IMG/VR virus record: IMGVR_UViG_3300033551_000012
Location: 1 to 41,317 of that record
Reading direction: 5' to 3' (one strand)
Source of the DNA: a virus
Length of the DNA: 41,317 nucleotides
Positions 6,520 through 12,629 of this stretch are shown piece by piece (positions within the stretch are counted from its first letter, which is position 1; each line of letters starts with the position of its first letter). A model generated the notes under the pieces. That model saw nothing but the letters and a program-made list of their open reading frames with translations, was not told where the DNA came from and ran no database searches. Both the position numbers and the translations under genes were made by a program.

Positions 6520-6788
6520 CACTCATCCCTCCAATATGATTTGCCGTCGTCGCAGTCCCAGGCCACTTGCCCAGGTACCCAAGTCATGATCGGCACATTG
6601 TTTACGATGCTGGTGATGTAGTAGCCTGACTTTGTGCGTTCGGTACGCTCGCAAACGTGGCTCGCGGTGAACTCTGCCCAAGCCTTTGCATCTTCATTGG
6701 CCAGCCAGATCGCAAACCACAGCACGCCCACAACGGCAGCCGTGACGAACACGCCGAAACCGATTATGAATTTGTCGTCGCTGGTCAT
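6519..6788 (-). CDS. Membrane-anchored small protein, 89 aa
   Basis: The N-terminus is a single transmembrane helix (FIIGFGVFVTAAVVGVLWFA, residues ~7-30). A small domain of about 55 residues with two Cys follows and would lie on one side of the inner membrane. The ATG at 6788 has the strong site AGGAGG 9 bases upstream. It is the first gene after the 28-nt terminator module at 6811-6838 and starts a chain of four tiny overlapping genes. The function is unknown. Confidence 0.75.
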   Translation of the reverse strand: MTSDDKFIIGFGVFVTAAVVGVLWFAIWLANEDAKAWAEFTASHVCERTERTKSGYYITSIVNNVPIMTWVPGQVAWDCDDGKSYWRDE

Positions 6789-6810
6789 TTCGGTAAACCT
6801 CCTTGGTTGG

Positions 6811-6838
6811 TACTGCCAAAGCCCCAGTTAAGGGGCGT
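6811..6838 (-). terminator. Terminator-like 3' module, copy 1 of the duplicated cassette
   Basis: On the minus strand GCCCC-TTAACT-GGGGC forms a hairpin followed by TTTGGCAGTACC. The 28-nt block matches 18443-18470 on the plus strand at 27 of 28 positions. Each copy lies just downstream of a gene driven by the duplicated promoter/leader. The T-run is short, so termination may be partial. Confidence 0.7.
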
Positions 6839-6856
6839 GTGGGTGGCGGGGCTGGA

Positions 6857-7039
6857 TCAGGCCGCGTTGATAATCATGCGGTCGGTTCCGTCGGTGTTGA
6901 AGCCCTTCAGAATTTCGATAGTGAACAAGTCGGCGATGTCTTCGGGCAGTGCGCCGGTTTCGTAGGCTTCAGCAAGGAAAGGCTCGATCATGCGGATATC
7001 CGAACCGGTGTTGTTCACGTAGCGGACGTTCTGGATCAT
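6857..7039 (-). CDS. Unknown 60-aa protein expressed from the duplicated leader (copy 1)
   Basis: The product starts MIQNVRYVNNTGSDIRMIEP and continues with acidic helices (YETGALPEDIADLFTIEILK). I do not recognise it. The true start is taken as the ATG at 7039, because GGAGG lies 8 bases upstream and the earlier in-frame ATG at 7078 overlaps the -10 box of the promoter. It has its own promoter, its own conserved 5' leader shared with the gene at 18094, and the terminator-like module at 6811-6838. It is therefore a monocistronic cassette inside the early operon. Confidence 0.75.
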   Translation of the reverse strand: MIQNVRYVNNTGSDIRMIEPFLAEAYETGALPEDIADLFTIEILKGFNTDGTDRMIINAA

Positions 7040-7093
7040 CGTCTTGCCCTCCGGGGCGTTGTTTGTCTCTATGGGCAAATCATAATTTATGAT
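7036..7093 (-). repeat. Duplicated 58-nt promoter/leader module, copy 1
   Basis: This module matches 18040-18097 (plus strand) at 55 of 58 positions. It runs from the palindromic operator through the -10 box and untranslated leader to the start codon. The three differences leave the operator core, the hairpin stem, the Shine-Dalgarno sequence and the start codon unchanged. Confidence 0.9.
7046..7057 (-). promoter_or_regulatory. GGA-loop hairpin over the ribosome-binding site, copy 1
   Basis: In the transcript GCCC-CGGA-GGGC can fold with GGA in the loop and the GGAGG Shine-Dalgarno partly in the stem. This resembles the binding sites of CsrA/RsmA repressors. The loop differs from copy 2 only by C instead of T before GGA. 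Confidence 0.5.
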
Positions 7094-7107
7094 TTAGAAG
7101 TCGTCAA
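7077..7107 (-). promoter_or_regulatory. Sigma70-like promoter with overlapping palindromic operator
   Basis: On the minus strand TTGACG (7107-7102), a 17-base spacer and TATGAT (7084-7079) form a near-consensus promoter. The operator AAATCATAATTTATGATTT (7077-7095, a 9-1-9 perfect inverted repeat) covers the -10 box, so a bound protein should block RNA polymerase. Confidence 0.8.
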
Positions 7108-7111
7108 CAAG

Positions 7112-7132
7112 AAAAAGGGCGCCTAGGCGCCC
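7112..7132 (-). terminator. Intrinsic terminator after the TetR-like gene
   Basis: GGGCGCCTAGGCGCCC is a 16-base palindrome followed on the minus strand by TTTTTC. It contains the TAG stop of the TetR-like gene and lies directly upstream of the promoter at 7077-7107, so it insulates that cassette. Confidence 0.85.
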
Positions 7133-7449
7133 AAGAATTCCTTCCAGCTTTGAACTGTATCCGGCGGGATATCGCCCCGGTAGCGAGCCGCTGCCCGTAC
7201 TCCCAGCGCCAGCGCCTGCGCGATGATCGTCAGATTGCCACGGGCCATGCCTTCCTTCAGCACTGCTTCGCGCAGCTGGGCGCGCTGGCCGAAGTAGCGA
7301 CTGACCAGGCCGTCTGTCACCTCGCCTTTCAGTTCCTCGACCACCATCAAGCGGTTGATCTTCGAATAGCCTTTCACCTCGGCAACACGAATGGCCGCTT
7401 GCAGGATTTGTTCAGTTCGTTCGGCTGGCGCCATTCGCTTGGTTGCCAT
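7123..7449 (-). CDS. Short TetR-like transcription regulator (N-terminal HTH only)
   Basis: The 108-residue product fits the TetR N-terminal domain: RTEQILQAAIRVAEVKGYSK is helix 1, the HTH region follows (MVVEELKGEVTDGLVSRYF), and QRAQLREAVL ends it. The usual ligand-binding domain of about 120 residues is missing, so the protein is probably constitutive or responds to something other than a small molecule. The ATG at 7449 has GGGGA upstream; a start at 7488 would lack one. TetR proteins bind palindromes as dimers, so this is a candidate binder of the TCRTAAWTTATGA operators, one of which begins only 30 bases away. Confidence 0.75.
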   Translation of the reverse strand: MATKRMAPAERTEQILQAAIRVAEVKGYSKINRLMVVEELKGEVTDGLVSRYFGQRAQLREAVLKEGMARGNLTIIAQALALGVRAAARYRGDIPPDTVQSWKEFLGA

Positions 7450-7465
7450 GATCGGTCCCCATAAA

Positions 7466-7666
7466 TTATTGATTCGCGCCAGTATCACTTACAACTGCTC
7501 GCAGGGCAATAGCTGCCGACTTGTCGTCGTGCGTACTATGCGACCACTTGTTCTTTGTGGACCACCAAAACAGCCAGGTGTCTTTCGCTACCCTGCGATA
7601 CCAGATCGTGCCACCATTCAGCCCGTCCGCATAATGCGTGGCATCGGCTGGTTTGTAGGTCCTCAT
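7466..7666 (-). CDS. Small protein with ATHY / WLFW motifs (paralogue 1)
   Basis: The 66-residue product contains PADATHYADG near the N-terminus, WYRRV, and WLFWWSTKNKW in the middle. The same arrangement (ATHY, then Y and basic residues, then WLFW and a Ser/His segment) occurs in the gene at 8511-8690, so the two are paralogues flanking the ParB-like gene. Proteins of this small aromatic type are common in phage early regions, with no known function. The ATG at 7666 overlaps the ParB stop as ATGA. Confidence 0.7.
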   Translation of the reverse strand: MRTYKPADATHYADGLNGGTIWYRRVAKDTWLFWWSTKNKWSHSTHDDKSAAIALRAVVSDTGANQ

Positions 7667-8511
7667 TCCGCGCGCACCTTGCTGATAGCGTCCAGGGCGT
7701 TGCGCACAGCTTCGATAGCTTCGTGCTGTTCGACGTCTTTGTAGAGGTCCATCAGCTGCGCCGCCGCCATTTCCAGGCGCTCGAACAGCGCTACCGGGAT
7801 CGCCTTGGGCTTAGGTGCAACATGACGCGGGCGGACCTTGCCGCCGTTCTCGGCGGCAGCCTTAGCTAGTACCTGGCCAGCCTTTTCACCATGCTGGCGC
7901 ACAGTCTTCAGCGCGGTGGTAGGCTTCACGACGTTCTCTCGCACCAGCTGTTGAACGTCGGTGTTCGCACAGGCCAGTTCGATCATGTCCTTGACATGCG
8001 GAACGCCCTTGCCGACCCCAGTGGCGATCTGGTCCAGGGTCCAACCGAACTTCTTCAGCCGAAGGTAGCCACGCCCCAGTTCAATCGGGCGCAGTTCCCG
8101 GCGCTGGTTGCTGGTCATGATGCGTAGGGTACGGTCAGCGTCGTTACCTTCGAACTGCTTGACCTCAACCCAGAATTCCAGCTTGCCGGTTTTCTTGTCC
8201 AGCACGCGGGGCAGCTTGCCCTGTGCGTCCAGCAGCCGCCAGGCTCTGGTGCGGCGTTCACCTTCCACGATCCACACGCCACCTTCATCGCGTGGTCGCA
8301 CTTCCAAGGCTGGAACTGTCAGACCTTGCAGCATCAACCCCGCCAGATGCTTGATGGATTCTTCAAAGGTCATCCCGTTTTCGTCGAGTTCCAGCGGATC
8401 GCGCAGGTTAAAGCCCGGCTCGATATGCAGGTCTTCCAGTCGAATCTTGTTGGCATCAGCGCGACGGATAGTGCCGTCTTCACTCATTTGCCGAAAGCTT
8501 TTAGCTGCCAT
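7663..8511 (-). CDS. ParB/Spo0J-like nuclease-domain protein
   Basis: The 282-residue protein carries the ParB N-terminal signature VWIVEGERRTRAWRLL at about residues 77-92, with the GERR motif that in ParB-family proteins binds CTP or phosphate. An HTH-like region follows (LRLKKFGWTLDQIATGVGKG). The C-terminal half is helical with Lys/Pro linkers. No ParA gene is visible, so a partition role is not supported. Phage ParB-like proteins often act in transcription or DNA processing. The gene overlaps both paralogous ATHY/WLFW genes. Confidence 0.85.
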   Translation of the reverse strand: MAAKSFRQMSEDGTIRRADANKIRLEDLHIEPGFNLRDPLELDENGMTFEESIKHLAGLMLQGLTVPALEVRPRDEGGVWIVEGERRTRAWRLLDAQGKLPRVLDKKTGKLEFWVEVKQFEGNDADRTLRIMTSNQRRELRPIELGRGYLRLKKFGWTLDQIATGVGKGVPHVKDMIELACANTDVQQLVRENVVKPTTALKTVRQHGEKAGQVLAKAAAENGGKVRPRHVAPKPKAIPVALFERLEMAAAQLMDLYKDVEQHEAIEAVRNALDAISKVRAE

Positions 8512-8690
8512 TATTTATGCTCCAAAGGTTTCAAGTCTTTCATGTGCTCGGAAGTGTTGTGCGATGGTTCCCACGTGGTAAGGCACCAGAACAACCACTT
8601 GCCTGTCAGTTCGCAACGCTTGTAGTGCAGGCGTCCGAACTGGTCTTCCAAGTAGTGAGTGGCACTTTCAGGCCCGTTGTACTTTGCCAT
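8511..8690 (-). CDS. Small protein with ATHY / WLFW motifs (paralogue 2)
   Basis: The 59-residue product MAKYNGPESATHYLEDQFGR... shares GPESATHY and KWLFWCLTTW with the gene at 7466-7666, at the same spacing. I chose the ATG at 8690, with GAGG nine bases upstream; an ATG at 8705 is also possible. It overlaps the RMF-like gene by 23 bases. The function is unknown, but duplication on both sides of the ParB-like gene suggests a linked role. Confidence 0.7.
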   Translation of the reverse strand: MAKYNGPESATHYLEDQFGRLHYKRCELTGKWLFWCLTTWEPSHNTSEHMKDLKPLEHK

Positions 8691-8847
8691 GTTCAATATC
8701 CTCATCGTTCCACCCAGCAAGCCACCAGGCCCAAAGCTGGGTTGCCCATGCATGCGGGCAGTTGTTTTTGTGAATCCGGTTTTGATGCGCCATACGGCCC
8801 GCAAGATATGCCGCTTGGCAGTCTATTGCGCGGACCGCAGGCTTCAT
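8668..8847 (-). CDS. Ribosome-modulation-factor-like small protein
   Basis: The 59-residue product contains AYLAGRMAHQNRIHKNNCPH followed by LWAWWLAGWNDE. This matches the layout of ribosome modulation factor: G-x-x-A-G near the start, a central CP, and a W-x-x-GW-x-E ending. In bacteria RMF silences ribosomes as 100S dimers; phage relatives are short and their role is unproven. The ATG at 8847 overlaps the VRR-NUC stop as ATGA and GGAG lies upstream. No other frame in this stretch carries a gene. Confidence 0.7.
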   Translation of the reverse strand: MKPAVRAIDCQAAYLAGRMAHQNRIHKNNCPHAWATQLWAWWLAGWNDEDIEHGKVQRA

Positions 8848-9332
8848 GGGCGGAAGCTCCCCGGACCCGTGGCAAACCCCACATCGCAGCCAGCCGCCAG
8901 CGCCAGTTCGGTGCAGTGCAGCTGGGCAAGCTCATGCTCGGTACCGGTGAACACCCAGCCGGGTTTCTTGATTTCCCGTCCGACGAACTGCCCGATGAAG
9001 GTACCCACCATCTGCTGAGTGATGAGACGTTTTCGCCACCCAACCAAGTCCCACGACTTGGTGCGCTTGTTCTGCTTGGCCGACTCATTGAACAGGCCGT
9101 AGCGCACCCACTGCCCCGTCTGGTCTTGGTACGCGCCGACGTTGTTGCGGGTCAGCATGATGCCCAAGCGTGGCGCCTCCAGCCGTACTTGCGATTGGGC
9201 GTAGCTCTCACTTTTTCCCACGGCTTCATCGGTAACCACGCCGCTGCCGTGCAGGCCCATGCGTCGCTCAAGTTCAAGCAGAGCATGGAGCGGCACCCCG
9301 TATTCAAAGGCCCATTCGCGCAAGGTGCTCAT
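8844..9332 (-). CDS. VRR-NUC domain nuclease
   Basis: This 162-residue single-domain protein has the virus-type replication-repair nuclease pattern. RNNVGAYQD and WVRYGL come first, then WDLVGW, where the Asp should bind metal. The catalytic strand GQFVGREIKKPGW carries the E-x-K pair, followed by a distal Q and a Gly/Ala-rich end. VRR-NUC enzymes are PD-(D/E)xK nucleases that cut branched or 5'-flap DNA. It probably processes replication or recombination intermediates alongside the SF2 helicase and the DUF2800 nuclease. It overlaps both neighbours by 4 bases. Confidence 0.88.
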   Translation of the reverse strand: MSTLREWAFEYGVPLHALLELERRMGLHGSGVVTDEAVGKSESYAQSQVRLEAPRLGIMLTRNNVGAYQDQTGQWVRYGLFNESAKQNKRTKSWDLVGWRKRLITQQMVGTFIGQFVGREIKKPGWVFTGTEHELAQLHCTELALAAGCDVGFATGPGSFRP

Positions 9333-9520
9333 ACGCCACCCCGGTTTGGGAATAGCAGCAGGTCAAGCTGCGCAGCGATTGCGCGCACGTTTGCGAGGTG
9401 TTCGCCGGCCTGTTCATGCAGGTATTTCGGGGCGTTACCATGTCGCCCCGCGAGCGCAGCAATCTCCACCTTACACTGCGTGTAAAGCAGCATTTCTTCC
9501 ATCAGTTGGTCGATGCTCAT
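9329..9520 (-). CDS. Small helical protein of unknown function, 63 aa
   Basis: The product MSIDQLMEEMLLYTQCKVEI... reads as two or three amphipathic helices, with an internal GNAPKYLHEQAGEHLANVR segment. It is soluble and unrecognised. Its ATG and stop overlap neighbouring genes by 4 bases, which supports it as part of the early operon. Confidence 0.65.
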   Translation of the reverse strand: MSIDQLMEEMLLYTQCKVEIAALAGRHGNAPKYLHEQAGEHLANVRAIAAQLDLLLFPNRGGV

Positions 9521-9768
9521 TTGAACTCCAGGGCCTTGAGAGCGGCCAGCTCTGCGGAATACATCGCAACGTACCGGGCGCGCATTTCCTCGGCTTGCGC
9601 AATGGCTTCATCTTTCGTGTGCGTCCAGTCGCCGCCCCAAAGGCGTTCATGGGCGTACTGTGATTCGGGATCAACGCACGGGATGATAATGTTTGCGGCA
9701 ATCGCTTCGATTGTTTCGGCCTCGAACACGCCGAGCGTCTGCCAATACTTCGTCACCCAAATTTTCAT
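9517..9768 (-). CDS. Unknown early protein, 83 aa
   Basis: The product MKIWVTKYWQTLGVFEAETI opens with a beta-like segment and ends in a long Ala/Glu-rich helix (DEAIAQAEEMRARYVAMYSA). Proteins of this arrangement are frequent in phage early regions and have no assigned role. The start and stop overlap the neighbours. Confidence 0.7.
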   Translation of the reverse strand: MKIWVTKYWQTLGVFEAETIEAIAANIIIPCVDPESQYAHERLWGGDWTHTKDEAIAQAEEMRARYVAMYSAELAALKALEFK

Positions 9769-9983
9769 TTGAAACGTTCCTCAGCGTCGGAGTTCGCCCA
9801 TGCTTCATCAACACTGCGCCAGCTGCTGGTTTTGACGATCAACGCTTTGGCAGCTTCCAAAGGTACGCCCAGATTTTTGCAGCGCAAAGGGTCGATAGAA
9901 CCTGCGAATTTGAAGCCCTCATAGAAGGCGTCTTTCACCATCTGATCCACACCCAACTGGCGGCACAACCACGCCCGGATCAT
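9765..9983 (-). CDS. Unknown early protein, 72 aa
   Basis: The frame begins MIRAWLCRQLGVDQMVKDAF and contains FAGSIDPLRCKNLGVP and a C-terminal Trp/Glu-rich helix. I preferred the ATG at 9983 to the one at 10007, because it overlaps the upstream stop as ATGA and has GAGG upstream. I do not recognise the family. Confidence 0.65.
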   Translation of the reverse strand: MIRAWLCRQLGVDQMVKDAFYEGFKFAGSIDPLRCKNLGVPLEAAKALIVKTSSWRSVDEAWANSDAEERFK

Positions 9984-10414
9984 TTCCAGATACCTCGCTC
10001 GATGCACTCAGCAATGGCCTTGTCAACGCATTCGTCATACCGCTCTGCGTTGAAGTCATAGCGCTCGGCAAAACGGATAGCGCTCCACACTTCCCACAGC
10101 TGGTTGTCGAACAGACAATCGCGGGCGAACCGATAGCGGTCGGCGTTGTTAAACTGCGGGGTAGCATCTAGCCACGAAGTGAACACACTGCGCCACCATG
10201 GGGCTTTTCGCTCGATTACCTGCCCGAACAGATAACCTGTACCAATCCACATCGCTTGGCATTGCAGATCATCCGGCTTGGCTTGCCAGCAGCCAGAAGA
10301 CTTGCAGTAAATGGGTGCGTGGCTGTAGGCCCACGCCACGCCGTTTTTATTGACGACGGCCCATTTGAAGACGCCGGGCAGGTCTTTGAAATCACGTTGC
10401 GACAGGGTTTTCAT
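9980..10414 (-). CDS. Unknown early protein, 144 aa
   Basis: The soluble product is rich in Trp, Asp and Arg (for example AKPDDLQCQAMWIGTGYLFG and WSAIRFAERYDFNAERYDEC). The ATG at 10414 has GGAG 9 bases upstream and is preferred to the ATG at 10429. A promoter with a palindromic operator (10451-10478) lies just upstream, inside the end of the helicase gene, so this gene probably begins a sub-operon running through 9765 and beyond. The function is unknown. Confidence 0.7.
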   Translation of the reverse strand: MKTLSQRDFKDLPGVFKWAVVNKNGVAWAYSHAPIYCKSSGCWQAKPDDLQCQAMWIGTGYLFGQVIERKAPWWRSVFTSWLDATPQFNNADRYRFARDCLFDNQLWEVWSAIRFAERYDFNAERYDECVDKAIAECIERGIWK

Positions 10415-10434
10415 TCTGCGGTGCTCCATGTGTT

Positions 10435-12168
10435 TTAGTACTGAGGCAAGTCTATATCGTAATTTATGATTTCGGCAACCTTTTCTTTCACACGTTCCGC
10501 CAAGGTGTCTGCGTCGGCCTTCCTGAGCGCAAAAGCCGAAAGCATATCGATGTTGAAGGTGTGGTAGAAACGCCGTATCACCTTGTCGTCAGGTTCCCCG
10601 TGATGCGTCCCAGCCCACCAGGCCACGTAATGCCGCAAGCGCTTTTGAGCCGATTGAGCCTCCCGATGTATCTTGCGTTGGTTTGCCGCAGCGGTAGGGC
10701 CAGCACCTTGCGGGATGGCTACCCAGCTGCTATCGATCTTGGCCACCTCCCCGCGCATCTTCCTCAACACTTCTGGGTCCAGTTCGAAGATGTCACCGCC
10801 CACCAGGTTCGGCAGGCTTCGTGCGCTTTCGTCTGGTAACGGTTTCGGCGCGCCGCAGTGTGGGCAGCGGCTCTCGATGATTTCGTACGGGTTCTCGCAT
10901 TGGTCGCACTGAATCATTGGGATGGCATCTTTCAGGTTGCTACCGCGCTTAGGGCGACGGTCCAAGGTCCAGATACGTGGCTTGTCAGGAAGCCCGTGAC
11001 GAAGCACGTTGCCCACATGGTCAAAGATGAACGCGATAGGCTTGGGCGATTCGGCAATCATCTGCTTGCGCTGGAACGGTGGATAGGTGTCCCAGGCTGC
11101 CCGCAGTACGCGGGAAATCATCAGGCGCAGCGCTCGCCCGAACTGCTGCATGTACAGCGCCAAGGACGCAGTAGGGCGCGCCATGCTGACGCACTCGATA
11201 TCCGGCAGGTCGAACCCTTCGCCGAACAGATCGACGTTTACCAACTGCAACAGCTTGCGTTGGGCAAAGTCGGAAAGCAGTCGAATGCGTTCACCTTCAG
11301 GGGTCTTGGAACTGATGACCGCAGCGGGCACGCCAGCAGCATTGAAGCCAGCAGCGATCCTGGTAGCTTCACTGATATCCACTGCGAAGGTGACGCCAAG
11401 CTTGTCGGCTGCATGCTTTAGGTAGGTGCTCACAACATCGCCAACGATTGCCGTCGATTTGGCCATGGCCTTAGCAAGCTGCTGCTGGTTGTAGTCGCCA
11501 GTTGTGGCGCTGATAGACACGCCGCTCAGGTCCAGATCGGTAGGTGTCGGGCACCATACCTTGTAGTCCGTGAGATAGCCGTTGTCGATTAGCCAGCGCT
11601 GCTCAGGTCCTTCTATCAGAATGTCGGCAATGCCGTCAGCATGCGCGCCCAGACCCGCACCTTCTGCCCTGATCGGTGTTGCGGTCGGTAGGAACGTTCG
11701 AAGGTTGGGGTTCTGGAACATGTGCCATGCCTTACCCCACTTGTTCATCCTCAGGAAGTGGTGGGATTCGTCGCCTATAAACAGCGTGGTGTCCCGAAAG
11801 AACGTCTCGCGCGGGTCCATCAGCACCAGGGTATCAACGCTGGCCACCCTGAACTGCGCGTGTGGATCGATGAAGTTGCGCCCGAACTCGCGCACGTGGT
11901 TGTTCCGCGCCTGCCGCACGGTGGCGTCCTGGCCTATGATGGAATGACGGATACCTTCGCGGGCAAGCTGCTGGCTCAGCTGGGTAACCAGCACGGACCG
12001 GTGCGCCGTGACCAACCCATATCCGTCATGTTCCTCGCACATGCGCCCTACCACCACCGTCTTGCCACCACCGGTAGGGCACCGCCACATGACGACTTTC
12101 TTGCCGTCGTCCCACGCTGCGTAGGTATCGTTCAGGCCTTGTTGTTGAAAGCCTGCTAGTACCGTCAT
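10435..12168 (-). CDS. SF2 (DEAD/DEAH-type) DNA helicase with zinc finger
   Basis: This 577-residue ATPase has motif I CPTGGGKTVVVGR at about residues 30-42, a DEAH-like box in FIGDESHHF near 135, motif III TATPIRAEG near 165, and motif VI QQFGRALRLM near 345. A C-terminal zinc ribbon CDQC...CPHCGAPK lies near 425-450. It should translocate on double-stranded DNA or remodel replication and recombination structures. It is the second gene of the leftward early operon. The ATG at 12168 overlaps the upstream stop. Confidence 0.9.
   Translation of the reverse strand: MTVLAGFQQQGLNDTYAAWDDGKKVVMWRCPTGGGKTVVVGRMCEEHDGYGLVTAHRSVLVTQLSQQLAREGIRHSIIGQDATVRQARNNHVREFGRNFIDPHAQFRVASVDTLVLMDPRETFFRDTTLFIGDESHHFLRMNKWGKAWHMFQNPNLRTFLPTATPIRAEGAGLGAHADGIADILIEGPEQRWLIDNGYLTDYKVWCPTPTDLDLSGVSISATTGDYNQQQLAKAMAKSTAIVGDVVSTYLKHAADKLGVTFAVDISEATRIAAGFNAAGVPAAVISSKTPEGERIRLLSDFAQRKLLQLVNVDLFGEGFDLPDIECVSMARPTASLALYMQQFGRALRLMISRVLRAAWDTYPPFQRKQMIAESPKPIAFIFDHVGNVLRHGLPDKPRIWTLDRRPKRGSNLKDAIPMIQCDQCENPYEIIESRCPHCGAPKPLPDESARSLPNLVGGDIFELDPEVLRKMRGEVAKIDSSWVAIPQGAGPTAAANQRKIHREAQSAQKRLRHYVAWWAGTHHGEPDDKVIRRFYHTFNIDMLSAFALRKADADTLAERVKEKVAEIINYDIDLPQY
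10451..10478 (-). promoter_or_regulatory. Internal early promoter with operator
   Basis: On the minus strand TTGCCG (10478-10473), a 16-base spacer and TATAGA (10456-10451) form a promoter. The spacer holds the operator core TCATAAATTACGA (10469-10457). It lies in the last codons of the SF2 helicase gene and would drive the gene starting at 10414. Confidence 0.6.
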
Positions 12169-12539
12169 GCGCTAGCTTCCAGGGCGATTTGGGTGATTCG
12201 ATCCATGCCCTGCGCTGCGGATTGGAGACGATCCAAGGCTTGGCGCAGCAGATAGACCTTTGCTTGTTCATCGCGCAGCTGCTGTTGAAGCATGGCGACT
12301 GTGCTGGTAGCAGTGAGTTTTCCGCCAGTATCGATGCTGATGACTGGGTGTGGACCCATCACCCAAACTCGCACATACGCCCCTTTATTGATTGCGCTGC
12401 GTTCCTCGGGGGTCGGGTCCCACCGGGAAATCTGCCAACCGTCTTCCGTGCGAATGATTGGTAGGCCTACCACTTCAGCTTCCATCCCTTTCGGGGCACC
12501 CATCACAGCGTTTGCGCCTTCAATGCTTCCAGGGTTCAT
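12165..12539 (-). CDS. Unknown early protein, first gene of the leftward operon, 124 aa
   Basis: The product has a compact N-terminal half (GLPIIRTEDGWQISRWDPTP, then AYVRVWVMGPHPVISI) and a coiled-coil C-terminal half (LQQQLRDEQAKVYLLRQALD). GGAG lies upstream of the ATG at 12539. As the first gene behind the divergent promoter it is probably expressed very early. I do not recognise a family. Confidence 0.7.
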   Translation of the reverse strand: MNPGSIEGANAVMGAPKGMEAEVVGLPIIRTEDGWQISRWDPTPEERSAINKGAYVRVWVMGPHPVISIDTGGKLTATSTVAMLQQQLRDEQAKVYLLRQALDRLQSAAQGMDRITQIALEASA

Positions 12540-12568
12540 GAATTTCTATCTCCAAGGGGTTGCGTGTT

Positions 12569-12603
12569 TCGTAAATTATGATTTAGTCTTGCAACCGTTG
12601 CAA
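12569..12603. promoter_or_regulatory. Divergent promoter/operator between the two early operons
   Basis: For the leftward operon, TTGCAA (12603-12598), 17 bases and CATAAT (12580-12575) form a promoter. In the rightward direction the same palindrome offers TATGAT as a -10 box, with a poor -35. The operator core TCGTAAATTATGA lies at 12569-12581 and overlaps both -10 boxes. A single bound repressor could therefore switch both directions. Confidence 0.65.
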
Positions 12604-12629
12604 CCACAAACCGTCAAGGAACCTATCAC

